Assembly: GCA_020073565.1 (NCBI GenBank)
Contig: JAIQEY010000005.1
Coordinates: 62,001 to 126,000 of the forward strand
Direction: 5' to 3'
Origin: Terriglobia bacterium
GTDB taxonomy: Bacteria > Acidobacteriota > Terriglobia > Terriglobales > Acidobacteriaceae
Length of the DNA: 64,000 bases
Shown piece by piece: positions 57,895-64,000 of this stretch; positions within the stretch are counted from its first letter, which is position 1, and each line of letters opens with the position of its first letter. Below the pieces are notes generated by a model. It was given only the letters and a program-made list of their open reading frames with translations. It did not search any database and had not been told where the DNA came from. Position numbers and translations under genes: made by a program.

Positions 57895-60408
57895 TTAACG
57901 CGCCAGCGCCTCATACTTTTTCTTCGCCTCTTCGAGCAACTCCAGGACTGACTGCTTCTCTGCCTCGGTGTTCCAGGATGTATTACTCTTCGCCGCCGCG
58001 ATCAGCCGATCCACCCACGCCACGAAATAGGCTGCGTCCGCCGGGCTCCGCAAAGGCGCTCCTGCTACGTTCACATACACTGGACTAGTGGTCGCGTACG
58101 GATACAGGTCAAGAATCGGATACTCCGCCTTATCGCTGAAGGCGCGCAGAACGCACCAGCCGCTGCCGTCGAGCGCAACATTACCTGTAGCGTCGGCCGT
58201 CTTGCGGTCTCCCTTGAATTCAATGTCGCGCGCGATCTTGCCGTTGCACACAATCTGCAGATGGTCCAGAGGAACAATCGACCGCAGAGAAGCCTTGAAC
58301 GGCACGTCCCGCTTTTTATCCAACTGAACTTCGTCGCCCACCTTCTTCCCACCCAACTCAAAACTGATGAGCGGTCCGTTCGTCGCGAACGTTCGTCCAG
58401 CCTTGATAGCCGCTAGCCACGGTTCAATCTCCAGCGGCCCAGGCTTCACCTCGGCATACACGCGATTCAAACCCACCGGCCCGCGCAGCGACGCGTAGTT
58501 GCCCATGAAATCGGTGCCTGCGGCCGTGGGCAGGCGAAATCCGCAGTTCAGCAACTTGTACCAAACCTCGGCGGTGGACTTGTGATCCGAAAATCCGACT
58601 ACCTCGATGTAGTCCACCTTGCCCAGAGCTACGTCGGCAGGCAATTCGTAGGTGAGAGGGCCGTCTTTCGACGGATCCGGCACGCTGTCCAGCGGATGCA
58701 CGTATCCGACCAGCGCGCCCTGTTCATGCGCCATGTCGGCAACGTTCGCATTCGCCGGATACAAGCTGGCCGCCGCCGTGTTGGGATACGCGGAATATCC
58801 GGGGAGCAAGAAGTTCTGTGTCAGATTCAGTAGGCCGAGATGTCCCCAGTAACTGGTGTGAAACTCCTGTCCGTGCAGCAGCAGATGTTGATCGGTCGAC
58901 TCCGGATCGGGATGAGGCATGAAGCGCTCTATGTCAGGAACGCGCTGCTCTTTATTGACAATGAGATCTTCGACGATCGCCAGATTCTCCGCGTCTGCTT
59001 GCTCCACCAAATGCTCGGGCGTGTTGCGGTAGGTCCCGGCGTAATTCATGTGCACGTGGACGTCGCCGCTGACCCACTCCGCCGGTTCGTAAGGCGTGAT
59101 CAGGCGCAGGTGAACGGTGAGGTTGGCAGTGGTGTCGGGTTTGACTTCCACCTGCTGCTGCTCGAAGGCGTATTCGAAGCCGCGCATGACATCGACTTGA
59201 ACCTTCCCGGCCGGGACTGTCAGCTCCGACGTCCCATCGGTGTCGAAATAGTGCGGCTCAAATGGACGCTCCGAGCGGTCGAAGCTGTCGTCGGCATGCA
59301 TCCAGGCGTCGTCGGGAGCATAGGCACGCCCGTCGGAACCGGTGATGAAGACCCGCGCCGCGACCGGCTTTCCGCGCGAATCGATCACGCGCAACGCTAG
59401 CCGCCCCATCGGGTTCAGGTATTTCTTACTCTTAGGAACCAGCTCGGCCTGCTCTCCTCCAGGGATCGTCTGAATCCACAGCGACGTATTTCCATCGCGA
59501 TTGGAAATGAACGCGATTTTCGTCCCGTCCGGCGACCAGCGTGGATTCGTATTATCAAACTCTCCATACGAAATCGGGAACGCGTCGCCGCCCGCCGCCG
59601 GCATTACCCACAACTGATGCCATGCCCGGCCCAGGTAGGACGCGTACACCATGCGCTTGCCGTCCGGAGAAAAATCCGGCCGTGCCTTCCAGTTTGTTTC
59701 TTCATAATGGATCTCGCGCGCCTCAACTCCTGGATCAGCCTTCATCCGCCAGAAACTGCCGGTGCCGTGAATATGCCCGCGATTCGAAACGAATAAAATC
59801 TCCGAGCCATCCCGCGACCACACTGGACTGATCTCGTGATCCACTTTGCTGTAGTAATAGCGGGGCAGAGTGCTGACATTTTCAGCTGTAAGTTGCCGGA
59901 CGTCGCTCAGCGTGCCATCTTCGAACCGGCCCACGAAGATATGGAAGTGCCCCTTATACGAAGTAGAGACGAAGGCCAGGCGCTTGCCGTCTGGCGAGAA
60001 GCGGGGCTCCACATTGACCGCTCCTCCCAACGTAATCTGCTTGGTCCGTCCATCCCGCACATCGAGCGACCACAATTCGACCGCGTCATGGTCGTAGCGG
60101 GCAAACACGATCCACCGCCCATCACTCGACCAGTCAGGCTGATAGTCATAGCCGGGCCCCGCCGTCAGTTGCTCGGCCGTCGTGCCGGCAAGGCCCTGCC
60201 GCCACAGCGAACCCGCCATCGAGTACACCAAGCTGCGCGAGTCGGGCGGCCAGGCTGCCGCGCTCGGGCCAGTGGTCAACTGCGGCAAATACATTTCCCG
60301 ATAGTAATAAGAGTGGGGTAGATCGATCTGCTTCAGCACTGGCTCGCGCTGCGCAACGCCAGCAACCGCGAAGAGAAGCAACAACCCTGAAAAACGGAAC
60401 TTAACCAA
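57895..60408 (-). CDS. beta-propeller / CehA-McbA-type metallohydrolase fusion, exported
   Basis: About 837 residues. It opens with a signal peptide (FRFSGLLLLFAVAGVAQREP). A TolB-like beta propeller follows, with repeats such as PDWSSDGRWIVFARYDHD, PRFSPDGKRLAFVST, PVWSRDGSEILFVSN and PRWSPDGTKIAFISN. After a carboxypeptidase-regulatory-like beta domain (LALRVIDSRGKPVAARVFIT) comes a PHP-fold hydrolase of the CehA/McbA type: WVSGDVHVHMNYAGTYRNTP, EHLVEQADAENLAIVEDLIV, GALVGYVHPLDS and TAAGTDFMGNY. It is probably a periplasmic metal-dependent hydrolase of unknown substrate. The start is taken as TTG at 60408, preceded by GAGGGAGGGG and opening the signal peptide; the 90 upstream in-frame residues look non-coding. 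Confidence 0.87.
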   Translation of the reverse strand: MVKFRFSGLLLLFAVAGVAQREPVLKQIDLPHSYYYREMYLPQLTTGPSAAAWPPDSRSLVYSMAGSLWRQGLAGTTAEQLTAGPGYDYQPDWSSDGRWIVFARYDHDAVELWSLDVRDGRTKQITLGGAVNVEPRFSPDGKRLAFVSTSYKGHFHIFVGRFEDGTLSDVRQLTAENVSTLPRYYYSKVDHEISPVWSRDGSEILFVSNRGHIHGTGSFWRMKADPGVEAREIHYEETNWKARPDFSPDGKRMVYASYLGRAWHQLWVMPAAGGDAFPISYGEFDNTNPRWSPDGTKIAFISNRDGNTSLWIQTIPGGEQAELVPKSKKYLNPMGRLALRVIDSRGKPVAARVFITGSDGRAYAPDDAWMHADDSFDRSERPFEPHYFDTDGTSELTVPAGKVQVDVMRGFEYAFEQQQVEVKPDTTANLTVHLRLITPYEPAEWVSGDVHVHMNYAGTYRNTPEHLVEQADAENLAIVEDLIVNKEQRVPDIERFMPHPDPESTDQHLLLHGQEFHTSYWGHLGLLNLTQNFLLPGYSAYPNTAAASLYPANANVADMAHEQGALVGYVHPLDSVPDPSKDGPLTYELPADVALGKVDYIEVVGFSDHKSTAEVWYKLLNCGFRLPTAAGTDFMGNYASLRGPVGLNRVYAEVKPGPLEIEPWLAAIKAGRTFATNGPLISFELGGKKVGDEVQLDKKRDVPFKASLRSIVPLDHLQIVCNGKIARDIEFKGDRKTADATGNVALDGSGWCVLRAFSDKAEYPILDLYPYATTSPVYVNVAGAPLRSPADAAYFVAWVDRLIAAAKSNTSWNTEAEKQSVLELLEEAKKKYEALAR

Positions 60409-60755
60409 GACCCCTCCCTCTAGCAGCGCATGGCGAAAGTCAAGCGTCCAAGTCCAGCGGCGCACACATAAGGCAGCACTTCCGACATGGTTGAACAGGT
60501 TGCTGAAAAAGTCGAAATCGGAACGGCCGCCTATTAAGGGGCCGTTGGAAAGTAACGACTTGCAAGCATCGCTGAACAGTGCAATGGGCCGAAGGAAAAC
60601 GACCACCGGGGCTGAAGCCCACCTTATTTTAGAGGCTGACGCGGCCCTAAAGGGCCGCTCTTCCACGATCGTCCTCACCTTCGTAAGTTTTTACACAGCC
60701 TGTGAAAACACGGCCTGATACAAATCGCACCTGCACCAAGCCCTAGCGTCACAAA
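60409..60755. other. intergenic region with REP-like palindromes
   Basis: No gene is recognised in 347 bases. Near the middle are CGGGGCTGAAGCCC (60607-60620) and GCGGCCCTAAAGGGCCGC (60641-60658), two palindromes in the style of those at 36083 and 42520. They may serve as the end or insulation of flanking minus-strand genes. Confidence 0.5.
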
Positions 60756-62066
60756 TCAGACTTTCACGCGATCGGCGCGGCGCGCCCATACCCAGTTTAA
60801 GACCGCTCCGCCCATCGCCGCCGCCACGATGAGCCATTTACTCCGATCTCCCGCCGTGGCCAGCGGCTGGATGGCCAGAGCCAGCGCGATCAGGATGCCC
60901 ACAACCGCCAGAAACGAACCGGCGGGCAAATGCAGTCGCGCGGCACCTGGCTGCTTGGAACGCAACGCAATCACGGCCGCGCAAATGACCCCGTAGTAAA
61001 ACAAACGCGCAACTACCGACAGCGTAACATTCCACGTAAAACTCCCGATGAGGGCCAGTCCCCAGACCACGGTTGCATAGACCATGATCGAGACCCACGG
61101 CGTATGAAACCTCGGGCTGACCATCGCAAACCAGTGCGGCAGGTCGCCACGTTCCGCGAGGGCGAAGGTGACCCGCGGCATCCCCAGCAGCTTTGCGCTG
61201 AGGTATCCGTAGACGCAAAGTAGCGCCCCGACCGCCACCAGTGCAGCACCGCGGTTGCCCATAGTGACGCGGGCCACTTCGGCCAAGGGGCGATCGGTGA
61301 TCGCCTGAGATCCCAGTACTCCCACGACCACCCACTGTACCAGGGCATAAATCGTGGCACACACCAGCAGCGCCCCGAACAAAGCAAAGACCGAATCCCG
61401 CCGCGGATTCTTGGCTTCGCTCATGGGCGCCAGCGCCGACTCAAATCCGCCATAATAGAAAAAGAGCAGAACCATCGCTTTGAGCCAAACACTGGTGGCA
61501 GCCGGCTCGGGGACAGCCAGCGGTGCCGAACGCACGATTGTATAAACCGCTCCGGCAAGCACCACCATCAGCAGCGGTAGAATCTTCGCCACCGTAAACA
61601 CATTACTCACCGCCGTCCCTTGCCGCGTGCCGAGAATGTTGATGAGCGCCAGCAGCCAGATCAACAACGTCAGGATCAAAACACGCAGCCCGGAATGTTT
61701 CGCGGCCGGCCAGAACTCGGCCAAATACAGGACGAACAGGTTGGCGTTGGCCGCCGGAGCTGCCGTCTGCGACAGGTACAGCATCCAGCCCACCAGAATG
61801 CCGATCAGTCTGCCAAAGGCCGCGCGCGCGTACAAATACGGTCCCCCCGCTTCGGCAAACTGCGACGCCACCTCGGCGAAGCAGGCCATGATCACGCCCA
61901 TGGCTGCGCCGGCGATCAATACCGCAAGAACGCTGTCCTTTCCGAGCAGACCAGCGACGATCGCTGGCAGCCCAAACACCCCGCTGCCAATGACAGAATT
62001 CACCGTTAGTGCGACCAGGCTCCAGCGCCCGATGGCTCGCACCAGGCCAGTTTGCGGTGATGTCAT
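60756..62066 (-). CDS. APC family amino-acid permease
   Basis: A 436-residue inner-membrane transporter with about twelve helices. It has the APC signature VALTVNSVIGSGVFGLPAIV in helix 1, FAEVASQFAEAGGPYLYARA, and a helix-6-like YYGGFESALAPMSEAKNPRR that carries the second substrate-binding loop. The layout resembles YjeH/AdiC-type amino acid exchangers or uniporters. Substrate unknown. The ATG at 62066 is preferred; one eight codons upstream (62090) is in frame. The gene is divergent from the SDR gene. Confidence 0.9.
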   Translation of the reverse strand: MTSPQTGLVRAIGRWSLVALTVNSVIGSGVFGLPAIVAGLLGKDSVLAVLIAGAAMGVIMACFAEVASQFAEAGGPYLYARAAFGRLIGILVGWMLYLSQTAAPAANANLFVLYLAEFWPAAKHSGLRVLILTLLIWLLALINILGTRQGTAVSNVFTVAKILPLLMVVLAGAVYTIVRSAPLAVPEPAATSVWLKAMVLLFFYYGGFESALAPMSEAKNPRRDSVFALFGALLVCATIYALVQWVVVGVLGSQAITDRPLAEVARVTMGNRGAALVAVGALLCVYGYLSAKLLGMPRVTFALAERGDLPHWFAMVSPRFHTPWVSIMVYATVVWGLALIGSFTWNVTLSVVARLFYYGVICAAVIALRSKQPGAARLHLPAGSFLAVVGILIALALAIQPLATAGDRSKWLIVAAAMGGAVLNWVWARRADRVKV

Positions 62067-62161
62067 TCCGCACGTTTGTATCACACACAACCCGTCCCCT
62101 GGATTAAACTTCTAACAGCAGATCAAGAATCCGACACTGCCTTCGGGAGCGTACGTCAGCT

Positions 62162-62905
62162 GTGCCTGCCTCCATCTCTGATATCCGGCTGCTGCTGAAA
62201 GTCAGATCCCTGCCGAAAACCGACTCCCGGCGTGTGTTCATTACCGGCGGTACCGGCTACATGGGCAGCAGCCTGATTCCGGTTCTCCTGGAACGCGGGC
62301 ACCGGGTCCGCGCCCTGGTCCGACCCAATTCCAAAGGTCAGGTGACGGTGGGTTGCGAAGTGGTGTCCGGCGACCCGCTCGACGGCAACTCTTATCGCGC
62401 CCTCATCCGCCCGGCCGATACTTTCATTCACCTCGTCGGCGTCCCCCGTCCCTCTCCCTCCAAGACCGAGGAGTTTCGAGCGATTGACCTGGTGTCGGCC
62501 CGCGAAGCGATCAACATTGCGGCCGAGCTCGGCATGCGACACTTCATCTATCTGAGCGTGGCCCACCCCGCTCCCATGATGAAGTCCTACATCGCCGTGC
62601 GCAGCGAATGCGAACAGATGATTCACCAGCAACGCCTCAATGCCACCATCCTCCGCCCCTGGTATGTGCTGGGCCCCGGCCACCGCTGGCCTTACGCACT
62701 GCTCCCGTTCTACAAGGTGATGGAGTGGCTCCCGTTCACTCGCAGCGGCGCTCAGCGCCTGGGATTGGTAACCCTCGAGCAGATGGTTCTGGCGCTGGTC
62801 GAGGCCGTCGAATCACCCGTGCACGGTGTACGAGTCGTGGAAGTACCCGAGATTCGCGCGGCGCACCTCAACCTGACCCGCGAAGTAACCCGCCAAAGTG
62901 CCTGA
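62162..62905 (+). CDS. atypical SDR family NAD(P)-binding protein
   Basis: A 247-residue Rossmann protein: VFITGGTGYMGSSLIPVLLE (the TGGTGxxG nucleotide motif), FIHLVGVPRPSPSKTEEFRA, and HFIYLSVAHPAPMMKSYIAV, where the YxxxK pair of true reductases is not kept (a Tyr is present in SYIAVRSECE). It belongs with the NDUFA9-like or NmrA-like atypical SDRs that bind NAD(P) and often sense redox state or act on quinone or sugar derivatives. A GTG start is assumed, with only a distant GGGAG; no ATG fits before the nucleotide motif. Function is not settled. Confidence 0.78.
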   Translation: MPASISDIRLLLKVRSLPKTDSRRVFITGGTGYMGSSLIPVLLERGHRVRALVRPNSKGQVTVGCEVVSGDPLDGNSYRALIRPADTFIHLVGVPRPSPSKTEEFRAIDLVSAREAINIAAELGMRHFIYLSVAHPAPMMKSYIAVRSECEQMIHQQRLNATILRPWYVLGPGHRWPYALLPFYKVMEWLPFTRSGAQRLGLVTLEQMVLALVEAVESPVHGVRVVEVPEIRAAHLNLTREVTRQSA

Positions 62906-63026
62906 AACTCCTTGTCCCGTGCGGGGTTTGACCCAAGGTAACTTCAATTACCGAAGCTCATGCACACGAGGAATCTTTCCGTCCGGACGCTGGGATGCGA
63001 TCTTGAACAGAACGGAAAGGAACGCC

Positions 63027-63410
63027 ATGGACCGCGACGCTCGGGAAAGTATGGAAGAGGTTCATCTCCGCATCTTGCGCATCACTGACGACCTGCGTGT
63101 GATCCAGCGCGAGCTCAATTGCGCGGCCATGCAGGCCCCTACCGATCCGGAACTCATGGAAGCCCTCTCCGACCCGCCCGAAATTGAATCGATGCAGGTG
63201 CTCAAGTCCGCGCTCGACCAGATGCGGCATTTTCTCTGGTTCTACATGCAGGTCGTGACGAGTGACTCTGAGATGGGCGAGAAATTTCGCCAGTCGCTGC
63301 GGCAGGACGCCTCCGTCCGCGCTGCGGAAGTGGAACAACAGTTCCAGAGCGCGACCGACTCGATTATGTTGCGCTACCTGGCCGACAATAAATACCGCAA
63401 GCCGAACTAA
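63027..63410 (+). CDS. hypothetical helical protein
   Basis: A 127-residue soluble protein of no recognised family, predicted to be all helical (MEEVHLRILRITDDLRVIQR; MQVLKSALDQMRHFLWFYMQ) and acidic. GGAAAGGA lies seven bases before the ATG; an in-frame start at 62898 is rejected as it overlaps the SDR gene and the extra residues look non-coding. It resembles small acidobacterial proteins of unknown role. Confidence 0.6.
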   Translation: MDRDARESMEEVHLRILRITDDLRVIQRELNCAAMQAPTDPELMEALSDPPEIESMQVLKSALDQMRHFLWFYMQVVTSDSEMGEKFRQSLRQDASVRAAEVEQQFQSATDSIMLRYLADNKYRKPN

Positions 63411-63477
63411 GTCAGGTCGCGCGGACACTCTTGTCCGCGAAATCCATCGCAACCCAATCACATTTCGTGGTGGGGCG

Positions 63478-63810
63478 TTATCGCGGGCTGAAGCGGAGCT
63501 CAATCAGTTCCCGCGTTTCATCGGGAGCAGGGGTAAACTTCCAGTTCCTTACAGCGTCTTGCGCGGCGTTGACCAATACTGGGTGTCCGCCGACCGGCTT
63601 GGTCGATTTGACTGAGCCGTCGGGAGCAACGGTGGCCGAGAGCTTCACCACTCCGGACATCTGGAGCCGCCTGGCCAGGTCAGGATACGCCGGACTCACC
63701 ATGCTTACGACTTTGCGGGGGTGTTGGGAAGTGTCTGAATCCTGGGAGAGCCCAGTACTCGCTGCTACGGATAGCAACGCAAGGAGAAACGCAATTAAGC
63801 GATGGCCCAT
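63478..63810 (-). CDS. secreted TonB C-terminal domain protein
   Basis: A 110-residue protein with a signal peptide (RLIAFLLALLSVAASTGLSQ) followed directly by a TonB_C-type domain: YPDLARRLQMSGVVKLSATV, then GSVKSTKPVGGHPVLVNAAQ and AVRNWKFTPAPDETRELIEL. The long Pro-rich spacer and ExbB/ExbD partners of a true TonB are absent, so it is probably a periplasmic TonB-like domain protein, common in Acidobacteria, rather than the energy transducer. The frame is open upstream to 63888, but the signal peptide supports the ATG at 63810. Confidence 0.78.
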   Translation of the reverse strand: MGHRLIAFLLALLSVAASTGLSQDSDTSQHPRKVVSMVSPAYPDLARRLQMSGVVKLSATVAPDGSVKSTKPVGGHPVLVNAAQDAVRNWKFTPAPDETRELIELRFSPR

Positions 63811-63884
63811 GGGGGAATCCGGAACCAATTTGGTCCTTGATTCCCAGTTTAGCCGGGTTCGATCTGCGGCCAGAATTACGGAAG

Positions 63885-64000
63885 TCACCTGTTCACGTTC
63901 GTGAAAACGACCGCCCCGACTTCCCCCAACACGGGATCCAGGATCGACTCTACCGTACTGCTTGGATATTGCTCGTCAAGGTGCCGTATCAAGCCAGCGT
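63885..64000 (-). CDS. partial gene at right edge, minus strand
   Basis: An open frame enters from the right edge and stops at 63885-63887. It reads AGLIRHLDEQYPSSTVESIL and DPVLGEVGAVVFTNVNR, which has protein-like composition, while both other minus-strand frames are broken here. The family is not recognised. With only 38 codons visible this is a tentative call. Confidence 0.35.
   Translation of the reverse strand, partial: AGLIRHLDEQYPSSTVESILDPVLGEVGAVVFTNVNR

Noticed and set aside
1..64000. CRISPR array, tRNA, rRNA, integrase or prophage
   Set aside because: No regularly spaced repeats, cloverleaf-like gene, rRNA segment, integrase or phage structural gene was found on reading through both strands.

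Overview
The window looks like chromosomal DNA of an acidobacterium (Acidobacteriota, probably the Terriglobia/Koribacter side). No rRNA or marker gene is present, so this rests on gene content: a VWFA-related secreted protein of the type first described in Acidobacteria, a winged-helix/Ser-Thr kinase/TPR fusion receptor, many secreted proteins with TPR repeats, short REP-like palindromes between genes, and a moderately GC-rich base composition. No tRNA, rRNA, CRISPR array, phage or complete insertion sequence with terminal repeats was seen.

Layout. (1) 1-4.2 kb: the end of a KdpD-type sensor without kinase; then a 700-residue protein joining a KdpD ATPase-like sensor and a Usp domain to CBS domains and the membrane channel of an MgtE magnesium transporter; a small membrane peptide; a small hypothetical; a receiver-less OmpR-type DNA-binding protein; and a decayed membrane-protein fragment. 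(2) 4.4-9.0 kb: an FMN-dependent alpha-hydroxy-acid (lactate) dehydrogenase, convergent with a 1111-residue winged-helix/kinase/TPR receptor. (3) 9.5-26.8 kb: one co-directional exopolysaccharide locus of the Wzx/Wzy type. It holds a NusG/RfaH-like antiterminator, a PAP2-Wzi fusion, a Wza-like exporter, a Wzz-like co-polymerase without tyrosine kinase, a Wzy polymerase, glycosyltransferases, a Wzx flippase, a Cys4-bearing sugar epimerase, an acetyltransferase, a small phosphoglycosyl transferase and a membrane-bound 4,6-dehydratase. (4) 27.2-33.5 kb: a two-gene RND efflux system facing a coiled-coil porin. (5) 33.9-36.0 kb: an ECF sigma factor with its own zinc anti-sigma motif, a probably frameshifted hypothetical, and an OsmC protein. 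(6) 36.2-42.5 kb: a complete four-gene RND operon (TolC, lipoprotein adaptor, pump, DUF2892) flanked and interrupted by REP-like repeats. (7) 42.6-52.7 kb: secreted GH13 glucosidase, VWFA protein, DUF2911/TPR protein, TPR protein, zinc-ribbon hypothetical, small secreted protein, CBM9-like protein and the Ada alkylation-repair regulator. (8) 52.7-54.5 kb: a REP-associated tyrosine transposase (RAYT) between its own hairpins, including an inverted, decayed copy of its 3' end, and next to it a HEPN-like hypothetical. (9) 54.9-64 kb: GH31 glycosidase, beta-propeller/CehA-type metallohydrolase, APC amino-acid permease, SDR-type protein, small hypothetical, TonB-C protein and the edge of one more gene.

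The exopolysaccharide locus forms a nearly complete surface-glycan pathway: priming, sugar modification, assembly, flipping, polymerisation and export, under a dedicated antiterminator. The two efflux systems, the Ada regulator and the sigma/anti-sigma fusion point to a soil-type stress lifestyle, and the secreted glycosidases and CBM9-like protein to external glucan use.

The most unusual item is the KdpD-Usp-CBS-MgtE fusion beside a kinase-less KdpD protein and a receiver-less winged-helix protein. It suggests that potassium-type sensing modules have been re-used to gate a magnesium channel.
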